Assembly (NCBI RefSeq): GCF_000153485.2
Contig: NC_018721.1
Span: 3,162,001 to 3,226,000 of the forward strand
Length of the DNA: 64,000 nucleotides
DNA from: Psychroflexus torquis ATCC 700755
GTDB taxonomy: Bacteria > Bacteroidota > Bacteroidia > Flavobacteriales > Flavobacteriaceae
Direction: 5' to 3'
Shown: one piece after another, positions 1 to 9,128 of the stretch
Layout of the letters: each line of letters begins with the position of its first letter
How positions within the stretch are numbered: position 1 is the stretch's first letter
The notes under the pieces: generated by a model
Told to the model about the DNA's origin: nothing
What the model saw: only the letters and a program-made list of their open reading frames with translations
Databases searched by the model: none
Translations under genes and position numbers: made by a program

Positions 1-30
1 CGTGAAGAAGCTAAAACTAGCAATAAATTA

Positions 31-146
31 TATACGGTGTTAGGTGTCTGGCTTTTCTTTCCGCAAACTTGCTAGCGTTGGCGTGAATGCTCTTTTAAAT
101 TTGTGAGGCACGATCAAACTTTAAATGTGCTCGAACTTGCGTTGGC
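31..146. repeat. Cassette-boundary-like repeat, left end of R-M island
   Basis: This is the non-coding stretch just downstream of hsdR. An outer arm TATACGGTGTTAGGTG (31-46) is followed by an inner unit (75-146) bounded by two GCGTTGGC copies (75-82, 139-146). The inner unit can form a hairpin, GAGGCAC (105-111) with GTGCTC (127-132), leaving a bulged G. The inner unit recurs in the same orientation at 8532-8605, and the outer arm recurs inverted at 8626-8642, so the two flank the whole R-M operon. A role as recombination sites is inference; no integrase gene is in the window. Confidence 0.55.
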
Positions 147-3100
147 TTATCTCGTTCTTTCCATTTTTACTGTTCTTTCAAAATCATCACAAAGTTGAGA
201 TAGAATGTCTTTTGTTTCTTTAATGAAAAACTTACCTAAGTCTTTGTTCTTGATTGTATATTTTCTATATAATTTTGAAAAGTCATTGTAAATTTCATCT
301 TGTGTAAACACAGAGCCTTCATCTCTTATTTTTGCCATTAATCTTTTGCCGTTATTGTCTGAATGAATATATAAAAAGAAATCTGTTATCTTTTTCTCAA
401 ATTCTTCTATCAATTCTAAAATGGTTTCTTCTTCTTGATTCCGTTTTTCTATGACTTTTAATATATCATATTTGTATTTTTTATATTCGCCTTGTGGTTC
501 GCCAACAATAGATGGTTTAGATTTTACTTTTTCTTCATAATCTTTTGGTGCTAAGATTCCTATTTTATTATCAAAGTATATTTCTACATCATCAATAATT
601 TCATCTTGTCTGTTTAATCTTGCATACTCTTGGTTGAATTTACGCCAGAAATCTAAAAATAATTTTTCGCTGTATTTAGCATCTAAATCAATGACAAACT
701 CTATTAGGTTTAATATTTTGAAATAAGAATTAATGATTTTCTTTAGGTTCTTTGCATCTTCTTTTTGATTTAATATGTAATCTTCAAAACTATTTTCAAG
801 ATTGAGAATGATGTTTATATCCTTATCATTAGAAAGATGATATTTTTTAAACTCATTAAATAAATTTTTGAATAAAGTATGCTTTTTTAAATCGTTATAA
901 GACTCTATCAGTCTCTCTTCATCACCCAATGGGTCAAAGTCAGAAACTACTACATTACTAAAATGTGCAAAGGCTTCTTTTATGTTTTCTACGTTTTTGT
1001 TTTTGTATGAAAAGTCAATGATTTTACAATCATTTTTGTATTTCATAGTTCTATTTACTCTTGATATTGTTTGGATTGCATTAATACCTCTTACTTCTTT
1101 GTCAAGAAAAAGGGTTTGTAATTTAGGTTCATCAAATCCTGTTTGCAGTTTATCTATTACTATGATTAAGCCGTTTTTACATAATTTGAAATTTTGCAAT
1201 ACTTTTTCTTCACTCAATCCATTGTTAAGACTGCTACATCTTTGATGTTCTTGACTATCTGAATAGACTATAAAAACTGGCGTGTCTTTGTATTCTTCAT
1301 ATTTCTTATCTTGTGTAAGTTCTTTGAAGTATTTGTCAATAAACCCTTTATATTTTATTGCAGATGAAATAGCCGAAACGGCTAACATTGCCTTTGCTTT
1401 TCTTCTTATTTGAGGATATACAACTGTTATTAATCTTTCTACCACAAATTTAGAAATAGCCTCTATTCTGTTTGTATTGGCATAAATCTTCTTTTTACGG
1501 ATAGCATATTTTTTACCATATTCATCTACACCAGTTTCTGTATTGTCAGGAATGTTATGCTCGTAACCCAAATCGTCTTCAAAGCCCTCTATTTCACTAT
1601 CTGAAATTTCAAAGAACATTTTGGCAGACACAGGAACAATACCCTTTATTGGGTTTAATATGTAGCCATCTTCAATAGCATTGCGCATTGTATAGCTATC
1701 AAATGGAATCCATATTTTCTCGGCTTCTGCATATTTGTTAAACTCACCAAAACGTGCTAATGTATGGTCGCTTGGTGTTGCTGTAAAACCTACTATTAAG
1801 TTTTTTTTATTGTTTGATATGTATGTTTTACTTTTATCAAAACTACTTTGTAGTTCATCAAAAACACTTATCATTTGTTCGTGTTGCACTCCACTATTGC
1901 TACGGTGAATTTCATCTATTAAAAAAGCAATTCTTAACGTAGAAAGGTGCTCCACTATTGATTCGTCTAATATGTCATTTACGGTTGCAAATTTTTGAAC
2001 ATTTACAATTACAATTCTTATGTCAGAACTCATTGCTTTTAAAAAACTGTTGCGGTCATTGGCTTCTAAAAACATACCTTTTTGAAGATTCATATTGTGC
2101 ATCTTAGAGTCTAATTGGTCTCTAAGTTGCAACCTATCTACTACCAGTATTACTTTGTCGTAAATATATTCTCCATCACGTCTAAGGTCTTTTAGTTGTA
2201 AGGCAGACCAACCTATAATATTACTTTTACCAAAACCTGCTGCATATTGTAATAGTAAAGAATACACATTTTTATTGTTTTGGTATTTTAATCGTTTGTC
2301 GATTAATTCTTTTATTTGGGCTTCTCCAATGCCTTTAAATTTTAATTCTTCTTGTAGTTTATTAATAAAATAATCTGGCTCGTTTTCGTGTTCTAAAAAC
2401 TCATCTATTTTACTCAATATCTTATCTGTACCGAATTTCTGTTTGGGTCTTGGTGCTATTAATCGACCATCATTATGCTTGTATTCTTTTGTTTTACTAT
2501 TGTCTTTTTTAATTAACTCACGCTCAATAAAGTTATAATAGAGTATTTCTTTCTCTATCATTTTTTTATCAAACAAGGCTCTAAATACTTCTTCAAACCG
2601 TTCAGTTTTATTCCCTTTTGTGTTAACTACAGGATAGGTTTTAAAGTCTTTTTCTGTTTTTTTATAATAGTCTTCAAAATCATAACTACCGTTATTTACT
2701 GTGTTTTTTATTTCATCAAACTGATTGGAAATATTACGAATAATATAGGTTTCGCTTACATCTGTAGAAGTAATATGTATTGCTTTTTCAAATATTTTTA
2801 AAAAGTCTTTTCTAACAGTTTGTGATAAATCATTACTTCCTGCAATTTGTAAATACTCTTGCACTGCTTCTAAATAATCTTTGGCTACTTTTTTACGTCC
2901 GTTATTACGAGCATTTTGATTGTTGTAGTTGCTTTTAAGTTCATTATAGCCTAAAAACATACCATTTAAAAAGAATGATAAATCTGGACGAAAAGAAAAA
3001 ATCTGTTTGCCTTCAAAACTAAAACGGTACGGTAATTCTTGTACTACTGTAAATATGTTTTGGTCGAACAATGTGTCGCCTTGTGTAACAGAATCACTTG

Positions 3101-3425
3101 GATAAAACAGATGTAATTTTACTCCTTTAAATGTAACCGATTTATAAGTATTTATAAACAAAGCCATATTTGCAGAAGCCTTTATTTTATCGTTTAGAAA
3201 GCTTGTAAATTCTGATAATAACTCCTTTTCTGAACTGAATTTTTTTAATAATTTACGGTAATTGGCTTTGTTTAAAGAGGTTTCAGAAATAAAGTTCTTT
3301 AAATCTTCATTAATAAAAAAATCTTTGGAAACAGTATTTGCTTTTGCTTCTTTGTATTGTAAACCATCTGGTCTTTCGCAAAGAAAGTGAATAATGTATT
3401 TGTCTTGTAGGTCTAGTTCTTTCAT
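147..3425 (-). CDS. hsdR: Type I restriction enzyme, R subunit (HsdR)
   Basis: The 1092-residue motor and nuclease subunit of a type I R-M complex; it translocates and cleaves unmodified DNA. The N-terminal PD-(D/E)XK nuclease shows P147-D148 and E162-L-K164. The SF2 helicase shows Walker A AGFGKSN (396-402), DEIH (504-507) and TATP (548-551), then a motif VI-like SRVNRT stretch. Length is normal for HsdR. The ATG at 3425 lies 9 nt after the stop of the Abi gene, so it is the last gene of the hsdM-hsdS-abi-hsdR operon. It appears intact. Confidence 0.95.
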   Translation of the reverse strand: MKELDLQDKYIIHFLCERPDGLQYKEAKANTVSKDFFINEDLKNFISETSLNKANYRKLLKKFSSEKELLSEFTSFLNDKIKASANMALFINTYKSVTFKGVKLHLFYPSDSVTQGDTLFDQNIFTVVQELPYRFSFEGKQIFSFRPDLSFFLNGMFLGYNELKSNYNNQNARNNGRKKVAKDYLEAVQEYLQIAGSNDLSQTVRKDFLKIFEKAIHITSTDVSETYIIRNISNQFDEIKNTVNNGSYDFEDYYKKTEKDFKTYPVVNTKGNKTERFEEVFRALFDKKMIEKEILYYNFIERELIKKDNSKTKEYKHNDGRLIAPRPKQKFGTDKILSKIDEFLEHENEPDYFINKLQEELKFKGIGEAQIKELIDKRLKYQNNKNVYSLLLQYAAGFGKSNIIGWSALQLKDLRRDGEYIYDKVILVVDRLQLRDQLDSKMHNMNLQKGMFLEANDRNSFLKAMSSDIRIVIVNVQKFATVNDILDESIVEHLSTLRIAFLIDEIHRSNSGVQHEQMISVFDELQSSFDKSKTYISNNKKNLIVGFTATPSDHTLARFGEFNKYAEAEKIWIPFDSYTMRNAIEDGYILNPIKGIVPVSAKMFFEISDSEIEGFEDDLGYEHNIPDNTETGVDEYGKKYAIRKKKIYANTNRIEAISKFVVERLITVVYPQIRRKAKAMLAVSAISSAIKYKGFIDKYFKELTQDKKYEEYKDTPVFIVYSDSQEHQRCSSLNNGLSEEKVLQNFKLCKNGLIIVIDKLQTGFDEPKLQTLFLDKEVRGINAIQTISRVNRTMKYKNDCKIIDFSYKNKNVENIKEAFAHFSNVVVSDFDPLGDEERLIESYNDLKKHTLFKNLFNEFKKYHLSNDKDINIILNLENSFEDYILNQKEDAKNLKKIINSYFKILNLIEFVIDLDAKYSEKLFLDFWRKFNQEYARLNRQDEIIDDVEIYFDNKIGILAPKDYEEKVKSKPSIVGEPQGEYKKYKYDILKVIEKRNQEEETILELIEEFEKKITDFFLYIHSDNNGKRLMAKIRDEGSVFTQDEIYNDFSKLYRKYTIKNKDLGKFFIKETKDILSQLCDDFERTVKMERTR

Positions 3426-3434
3426 AATGCTATT

Positions 3435-4475
3435 TTATTTCCAAATTGCTTCTTCTTTCCATTCTAATAAGTTGCCATCTTCATCTGTGGGAATACCTAT
3501 GTATTGAACAGGAATGTTTGGGTATTTAGCAATTAATGCTTCTAATTTTTTGGTTAAGCTATTGTTTGGGTTTACTCTTGCCAAAAAATATTTAATTACA
3601 CTTAATAAATAAAAGGTTCTTTTGTTATTATTTGAATATCTATCACTCAACCAATCGCCAACAGGCTTTTTTAATCTTTCGGGTTCTACTGCTAAATCTT
3701 TATTCCATAAGCGAGAATGATGTGCACAAATATTACGAACATAAGTTAATGAATGTAACCAGGAGGTAAATATGGTTGGGTGTAAATCAAATTCACTAGC
3801 AATACGCTTTTTATCATCTTTATTTTTTAAGCCTCTATAAATATTGGATAATTCACCAATGGTTAATAATTCAAAACACATCCAAGAAGGTGGGTTTGAA
3901 GGTGTATCGTAATTATCTAAATAATGTTTAATAAATACCTCTGGTCTTTTTTTTTCTTTTGCCCTTGAAATAATATTTTGAAAATCTGAGTATGGGTCTA
4001 TAGTAAAACCTGCCTTTACTGTAAAAGGTTGTATAAATAAATTTTGGTCGTCTTGCCAATGGCTGTTATTGTGATGTGTTGCCATACAATAAATTATTTG
4101 AGTACGAATAGCAACTTCTATTCGTTCTATAGCATCAAAAACTAATAAGCGTAATTCTCTGTCAAAAGAATACGTATCAATAATTTGCTTAAAAGTAGTG
4201 CCGGCATCAAAAGTATCTTTTGTTTTTTGATACGGTAAAAAATAAGCGCTTAGCCTATAATAACTTATTTGAGAAAGATAATGCAATGCCTTATCATCAT
4301 CTGAAATGGTAAGTTTACGGTCTTTTAATTTTTGTAATTGCTGGGTAAAAGACAATGGCTTTTTATCGTATATTTTTCCTTTGTCATCATCTGAAACGAT
4401 ACCTTTTGTGTCTTTTAAACTTTGTAATTGGTCGGCTAAAGACAATGGGGTTTTATTGTAGGCTTTCTTTTTCAT
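3435..4475 (-). CDS. Abi_2 (AbiD/AbiF-like) family protein in the R-M operon
   Basis: A 346-residue protein of the Abi_2 family, known for phage abortive infection and often embedded in type I R-M operons. The core begins near residue 40 (SFTQQLQKLKDR, then HYLSQISYYRLSAYF). The C-terminal half carries RNICAHHSRLWN, which fits the HEPN-type R-x4-H RNase motif (R followed by H five residues later). Residues 6-35 and 36-65 are a 30-residue tandem duplication. The ATG overlaps the stop of the preceding 66-codon ORF by 4 nt (ATGA), and hsdR follows after 9 nt. RNase-type phage exclusion is known for relatives and inferred here. Confidence 0.85.
   Translation of the reverse strand: MKKKAYNKTPLSLADQLQSLKDTKGIVSDDDKGKIYDKKPLSFTQQLQKLKDRKLTISDDDKALHYLSQISYYRLSAYFLPYQKTKDTFDAGTTFKQIIDTYSFDRELRLLVFDAIERIEVAIRTQIIYCMATHHNNSHWQDDQNLFIQPFTVKAGFTIDPYSDFQNIISRAKEKKRPEVFIKHYLDNYDTPSNPPSWMCFELLTIGELSNIYRGLKNKDDKKRIASEFDLHPTIFTSWLHSLTYVRNICAHHSRLWNKDLAVEPERLKKPVGDWLSDRYSNNNKRTFYLLSVIKYFLARVNPNNSLTKKLEALIAKYPNIPVQYIGIPTDEDGNLLEWKEEAIWK
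4281..4460 (-). repeat. 90-bp in-frame tandem duplication in abi
   Basis: Two adjacent 90-bp units encode residues 6-35 and 36-65 of the Abi_2 protein. Identical positions include P10/P40, L11/L41, S12/S42, QLQ 16-18/46-48, LKD 20-22/50-52 and SDDDK 28-32/58-62. Only the second unit abuts the family core, so the first looks like the added copy. Confidence 0.85.
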
Positions 4476-4672
4476 ACCCCTGTATAAAAAGAGAAACCTC
4501 CTAAGTGTGCTACCGGAGTAAGCCTAGGAGGTGTATTATTGTTACTATAAAATAGTGTCTTGTTGAATAATCTGAAGTTAGTTTTAACAACTATACTAAC
4601 AGATAACAATACTGCAAAAGTACGATATAAATTGACATTCTGCTGAATTATGGTCATTATTTTTTGTTTCAT
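4472..4672 (-). CDS. Small ORF of 66 codons between hsdS and abi
   Basis: I do not recognise this ORF. Its position suggests translation: the ATG lies 4 nt past the hsdS stop and its TGA overlaps the abi ATG by 4 nt, which is operon-style coupling. The product has a hydrophobic stretch (residues ~18-30) and ends in TPPRLTPVAHLGGFSFYTGV. That tail lies over an inverted repeat, CCTCCTA (4497-4503) with TAGGAGG (4525-4531), so it may be a repeat read as protein. It could be a short coupling peptide, a small membrane protein or non-coding. Confidence 0.35.
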   Translation of the reverse strand: MKQKIMTIIQQNVNLYRTFAVLLSVSIVVKTNFRLFNKTLFYSNNNTPPRLTPVAHLGGFSFYTGV

Positions 4673-4676
4673 AGTT

Positions 4677-5957
4677 TTATATGACTTTTATTTTACCCGT
4701 AACCACATCATTTATCACCGTTTTACGCAACTCTTTTAGGTGGTTTATTTGTCTTTCTATATTGCTTACTATCGCATCTATTGTACTCGTTTTTTCATCT
4801 AAATAGTTGGCTATGGCTGTTTGTTCTGCTTTAGTTGAAGGAATAGTAATTGAAAAGTTGTTTACTTTTTCAATTTTTAAATTAATTCGTGTAAAGCCTT
4901 TTCCTTGAATAACCATTTTGTTTCTATTATCATCACTTAATAAAAGGTAATTGATAAAGAAAGCATCTACATTGGTGTTTGTAATTCTAAACCCTTTGCA
5001 AAAACTGTTTAAGTATGTTTCTGGTATATCTTCTTTAAGTACTGCTGACTTTCCAATATCTTCGTATCCTTCTGAACTCATTAAAAAGAATAAGTCGTTT
5101 TTTTGTACTTTATTTTGATTTTCTGTTGGGCTAATAATAACCTTGCTCAAGTGCTCTACATCTAAATATGTGTTGTTGGCAATATTAGTAAATGGTATAA
5201 AACCTCTATTGTTAGGGTCTTTTTCTTTTTTAAAATCATCACCGTTTTTCCCTGATAAACCGCTATAAATTTGCCCAATATCTTTTAACCTATAAGTTTT
5301 CCAAATGGTGTTTTTATCTAAACCATCTGTAACCGTTTGGTTAATTAAAGATTTTCTTAACTCTTTATATTTATCAGTTTTTTTGGTAAGTAAGTTTATC
5401 TTTTGGTCTATTGCTGTTGTTTTTTTGTCTAAGTAGTTTGCAATGATTGTTTGTTCTGAAAGTGGTGGGCATATTTTTAACAAACTATTCAAACGCTCCA
5501 AATTAAGGTTGTCTTGTGTATTTGTAATTTTAACTGTATCAAGTTCACTTTTAGTAACAGATAAAAGGTAATAGTAAAAGTTTATGTTGTGTTTTGTATT
5601 AAAAGCAACTAAACTATCAGGAAAATAAGCATCAAACCCAAGTAAGGCTACATCTCCAATATTTGCAGCAATAGTCATCACTAAAGTTCCTTTTTTAAAT
5701 TGCCTACTAACTTTAATACCATTTTCATTTAACACTTGTTTGTATTGTAAAACGTATTTAGAAGATTTTGCTACATCACCTGTTTGTAAAAAAGGAAATG
5801 TGCCATTATTATACATTCTTTGGTCATTTCTTGGTCTATGCGTAAATTTCCCTCTAACAAGATTAAATATTTCTTTTACTCTTTTTACTTCCCAATGCAC
5901 TGGAATCTCACCCAACCATTCAATACCACTATCTTTATATGTATCATATTTTATCAT
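4677..5957 (-). CDS. hsdS: Type I restriction enzyme, specificity subunit (HsdS)
   Basis: A 426-residue DNA-recognition subunit with the usual two-target-domain layout. The N-terminus has the typical YKDSGIEWLGEIPVHW. Two central/C-terminal helical conserved regions recur: SEQTIIANYLDKKTTAID (about residues 167-184) and AEQTAIANYLDEKTSTID near the C-terminus, each followed by a KELRK helix. Two half-site recognition domains imply a bipartite target; its sequence cannot be read from here. The ATG overlaps the hsdM stop by 4 nt (ATGA). It appears intact. Confidence 0.93.
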   Translation of the reverse strand: MIKYDTYKDSGIEWLGEIPVHWEVKRVKEIFNLVRGKFTHRPRNDQRMYNNGTFPFLQTGDVAKSSKYVLQYKQVLNENGIKVSRQFKKGTLVMTIAANIGDVALLGFDAYFPDSLVAFNTKHNINFYYYLLSVTKSELDTVKITNTQDNLNLERLNSLLKICPPLSEQTIIANYLDKKTTAIDQKINLLTKKTDKYKELRKSLINQTVTDGLDKNTIWKTYRLKDIGQIYSGLSGKNGDDFKKEKDPNNRGFIPFTNIANNTYLDVEHLSKVIISPTENQNKVQKNDLFFLMSSEGYEDIGKSAVLKEDIPETYLNSFCKGFRITNTNVDAFFINYLLLSDDNRNKMVIQGKGFTRINLKIEKVNNFSITIPSTKAEQTAIANYLDEKTSTIDAIVSNIERQINHLKELRKTVINDVVTGKIKVI

Positions 5958-8035
5958 AGTGCTAATTCTTTTTCTAAGTCTTGCAAATCATTTTCTAAAC
6001 TATTTAAATCGGCAGTAATTGTGCTAACTGTTCTTAGTATTTCGGATTTATAAAACACTTTGTTAAAGTTGAGTTCTACACCTACTACATTGTCTATATA
6101 CTCAAAAGGTTTGGTAATATATTTTGCCATAAAATTGGCAATGTTTTGTTGGTTGGTTGCTTCTATGGGTGCGTAGTTTATAATCTCATAATCTTTTTGT
6201 AGGTCTTTGGTTAAGGTTACGGCTACTTCTATTTTTGCTTCCCTTGTTTTGGTGGCTTTTTTATAACTTGCTTTTACTACTATTTTGCCATTTCCTAATT
6301 CGGTTTCTACTTGTTTTTTAGTCGTTTCTATAATGGTTTCTATGCTTGTGTTATAAGTATATGCATTACCATTGGTATCTAATACTGCAAAAGCATCTGC
6401 TTTGTAATTGAACTCGGCTACATAGTTTTTGTAATGTTTATCGTAATATTCTTTTAGGTTTTGGTATTCGTCTTCTGGGTATTCGGTAGTTTCCATTTGG
6501 TTAATGGCTTTCATTCCATTTTCTTTAAATGAATCTAAAATTAGTACACTACTGGCATCTATTTTAATGCTTTTTTGCTCAACCAATTCGCCTTCTCTAT
6601 TTTCTTTGGTAGGCATTGTTATCGATTTTCCGTTTTCATCTACATTGGTAAGCATTATACTTTGTTTGTTGAAATAGAACTCCCATTTGTCGAATATTTT
6701 GGTGTACTCATTCTCTTTATAATCGGTAAATGCTTTTACAATTTCGGCTCTATTATCGGCATTCATTTTCTTACGCTTTTTCCCTTTCGATTTTTTTAAT
6801 TTTTCAAATAAATCACTGGCATTTAAAAGCATTACTTTGTCTTTTCTGTCTGCTTTTTTATTTTTATTGAATACCCATAAGTAGGTGTAAATACCTGTAT
6901 TGAAAAACTCGTCTGTAGGCATTTGTATAATTGCTTCTACCCAATCTTGCTCAAAAAAGTGTTTACGTATATTACTTTCGCCACTTCCTGCATCACCACT
7001 AAATAAAGTAGAACCATTGTGCACCACTACTGCAAAACCATCATCTTCTAATTGATATAAAATGTGTTGTGTGAATAGAAATTGCCCATCAGAAATAGAG
7101 GGTAAATCAATAAATCGTTCGGTAGTATCGTTTTCTATATCTTTTTTAAACCCTTTCCAATCAACACCATAAGGAGGATTGGCTACAATAACATCAAAAC
7201 GTTTTTCTATAAAATTAATATCGGTTAAGGTGTTCCCATATTTTATAGTAGAATCTTGTCTAAATCTACTTTCTATTTTGGCTAAAGCGTATAAACTATC
7301 GCTCCAATCTTCTCCGAAAGTAGAGGTAGGTCTGTTAAATTCTTTGTTTATTTTATCTTCTACACCAAATAGTAAGTTACCACCACCACAAGTAGGGTCG
7401 TAAATACTTAAAAATTGTTCGTTATCTTCTATCCGTGTAGCAATGAGTTCTGTAATAAGCGAGATAATATCGTCTGGTGTATATTGTTCTCCTGCTGTTT
7501 CGGCAGATATGTCTGCCCATTTACGTTTTATATGTTCTTCAAGCGTAGTAATCTCGGAATTGTTATAAGGTGTTAGGTCTATAGCACTCCAAGTTTTAAC
7601 GGTATTAAAAAGTATTCTTTTCTTTTTGAGCAAACCACTAATTCCAGAAATATCTAAAAACTTTTCTTCTTCAGTTCCTTTATCTACACCCAATAAATAT
7701 TTGGTTTCGGCATCAAAAGACTTAATGTAAGATTGAAAATCTACATCAAAGGTTTTATCGTTTTTACAAATGTCTTTTAATGATTTTCCTTCACGAATTA
7801 CAAAATCGTTATAGCCTAATCCTTCTAATTGAAAAATCTCTACAAACTCATCCATATTGTCTTGACTTTCGCCATCATCAACCATTCTTTTAGATTCTCT
7901 TATTAATCTACTTTCTACCATTAGTAAGGCAAAGAAAGGCATCATATATTTAGGGAAATCACTTGTTTTTATTCCTGCACCCCTTAGTAGGTCAGCAGTT
8001 TCCCAAATTTCTGATTCGTGTTTAAGTATGCTCAT
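5954..8035 (-). CDS. hsdM: Type I DNA methyltransferase subunit (HsdM)
   Basis: A 693-residue N6-adenine methyltransferase subunit. The SAM-binding motif I is DPTCGGGNLL (213-222) and the catalytic motif IV is NPPYG (286-290); YTPDDI (185-190) is the conserved entry to the domain. The ~150-residue N-terminal helical region and long C-terminal extension make it larger than the classical ~530-residue HsdM. It is preceded by an HTH gene with a one-base TAATG overlap and followed by hsdS with an ATGA overlap, so expression of the three is translationally coupled. Confidence 0.94.
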   Translation of the reverse strand: MSILKHESEIWETADLLRGAGIKTSDFPKYMMPFFALLMVESRLIRESKRMVDDGESQDNMDEFVEIFQLEGLGYNDFVIREGKSLKDICKNDKTFDVDFQSYIKSFDAETKYLLGVDKGTEEEKFLDISGISGLLKKKRILFNTVKTWSAIDLTPYNNSEITTLEEHIKRKWADISAETAGEQYTPDDIISLITELIATRIEDNEQFLSIYDPTCGGGNLLFGVEDKINKEFNRPTSTFGEDWSDSLYALAKIESRFRQDSTIKYGNTLTDINFIEKRFDVIVANPPYGVDWKGFKKDIENDTTERFIDLPSISDGQFLFTQHILYQLEDDGFAVVVHNGSTLFSGDAGSGESNIRKHFFEQDWVEAIIQMPTDEFFNTGIYTYLWVFNKNKKADRKDKVMLLNASDLFEKLKKSKGKKRKKMNADNRAEIVKAFTDYKENEYTKIFDKWEFYFNKQSIMLTNVDENGKSITMPTKENREGELVEQKSIKIDASSVLILDSFKENGMKAINQMETTEYPEDEYQNLKEYYDKHYKNYVAEFNYKADAFAVLDTNGNAYTYNTSIETIIETTKKQVETELGNGKIVVKASYKKATKTREAKIEVAVTLTKDLQKDYEIINYAPIEATNQQNIANFMAKYITKPFEYIDNVVGVELNFNKVFYKSEILRTVSTITADLNSLENDLQDLEKELAL

Positions 8036-8334
8036 TATTTATTTTTTATAGTTTTGTTTACCTTTTTGATAGCAAGGTCTAAAATTTCTAATCCGGTTTC
8101 TTCTTTATTCGCCATATCAAAAATCTTATCTGCCAACCAAATACTTTTTAGTTCTTGTAAATCAATTTTTAATACCTCTGCAATTTTTTCTACTTGTTCA
8201 ATTCTTGCAAAACGGTCACCTCTTTCAATTTTACTTAATAAAGCCATATCCATATCTAAAGATGCGGATAGGTGTCTGAGAAGCATTTTTTGCTCTTCTC
8301 TTTTTGTTCTGATTAATTCTCCAAAAGATTTCAT
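8035..8334 (-). CDS. XRE-family HTH regulator of the R-M operon
   Basis: A 99-residue Cro/CI-type DNA-binding protein. The HTH spans about residues 4-60, with LSASLDMDMALLSKIERGDR as helices 2-3 and EKIAEVLKI as the following helix. It is the first gene of the operon, with its stop overlapping the hsdM start by one base. A near-perfect 13-bp inverted repeat 30 bp upstream is the obvious operator, so it probably autoregulates and times restriction after methylation, like R-M controller proteins. That function is inferred. Confidence 0.88.
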   Translation of the reverse strand: MKSFGELIRTKREEQKMLLRHLSASLDMDMALLSKIERGDRFARIEQVEKIAEVLKIDLQELKSIWLADKIFDMANKEETGLEILDLAIKKVNKTIKNK

Positions 8335-8363
8335 ATCGATTGATTGTTATGTTATTTATTGAC

Positions 8364-8395
8364 TTGTCAGTATGTGAATAGACACTTACTGACAA
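8364..8395. promoter_or_regulatory. Putative operator of the R-M operon
   Basis: TTGTCAGTATGTG (8364-8376) and CACTTACTGACAA (8383-8395) are inverted 13-bp arms with one mismatch and a 6-bp spacer. They lie directly upstream of the HTH gene start at 8334, the usual place for a controller binding site. Confidence 0.7.
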
Positions 8396-8531
8396 ATATA
8401 CAAAAAGTTAACAGATGAAAAAGATGATTATGTAAATATTGTAAAGTAGAGTAGAATCTAATTTGTCTTTTTGTAAAGTCCAAAAATGTTGTTGTACAAA
8501 TGTAGATTATGAAAGTTTATTTGAGTGGGTG

Positions 8532-8642
8532 GCGTTGGTAAGGGCAAGCTCTTTTTATTTTGTGAGGCACGAGCAAAATGAAATGTGCTTGACCGTGTGG
8601 TGGGTTTTTCTTTTTTTTCAGCTTGCACCTAACATCCGTATA
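8532..8642. repeat. Cassette-boundary-like repeat, right end of R-M island
   Basis: The inner unit 8532-8605 (from GCGTTGG, with TGTGAGGCACGA then AAATGTGCTTGA) matches 75-146 in the same orientation. The outer arm CACCTAACATCCGTATA (8626-8642) is the inverted counterpart of 31-46. Joined head to head, the two flanks would make one ~110 bp palindromic unit, as if the R-M operon had been inserted into, or excised by, such a site. Confidence 0.55.
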
Positions 8643-8910
8643 AACCCTATTCAAATCTTTAGTACAGGGTATATATCTGTTAAGTACCATGTTTTATTTT
8701 CAACTAAATTAGTACTTTCATATATAGTATCCATTGGACTTTTTATTATTCTCTAAAACTCTATTCTATTATACAACGGTTATTTGTAGAGCTAATGATT
8801 TATGGGTTTATCTCCTTATGAGGGTTTAAATGAATTGATTTTAAAATAGCTAAACAGTTAAGGCCACCTATAACAGCTATTGAAATGATTGTTTTTCAAT
8901 TAGAGAAAGA
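8634..8910. repeat. Degenerate ~275 bp repeat, copy 1
   Basis: This block is repeated at 13462-13735. It opens with a hairpin, TATAAACCCT (8639-8648) with AGGGTATATA (8666-8675), 9 of 10 pairs. The rest looks like decayed coding DNA: a clean frame from 8852 to the TAA at 8957-8959 reads KQLRPPITAIEMIVFQLEKD and onward, while the preceding part needs frame changes. I do not recognise the parent; a dead transposase is the simplest guess. From 8960 to the MITE at 9129 I see nothing else. Confidence 0.55.
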
Positions 8911-9128
8911 TATTTTTAGATTTCTAAATAATCACTTTTCTAAATTTGAGAAGCTATAAAATTAAGGCAGTCAGTAAAGAAATTGACTTTAGTTTCTATT
9001 AAATTTTAAAGATGAGTAATTTGATTAAAAAAAGGAATTTTGAAGAATGAAAAAAAGTAAATTTTAGCTAAAAGTGTAAGATCTTTCAAAGTGGCACCAT
9101 CACTCCAAAATAGCTAAGCAATCTGTTA

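Noticed and set aside
39..45. Classical integron attC at the R-M flank
   Set aside because: The 7-bp core patterns occur easily by chance, their order is outside-in rather than in one attC, and there is no integrase; kept only as a cassette-like repeat.
4497..4531. CRISPR or riboswitch near hsdS
   Set aside because: Only one short inverted repeat, no regular array and no conserved aptamer elements.
8463..8756. Open frame of 97 codons upstream of the R-M operon
   Set aside because: It runs across the cassette repeat and the 275 bp repeat, with no family features or ribosome site.
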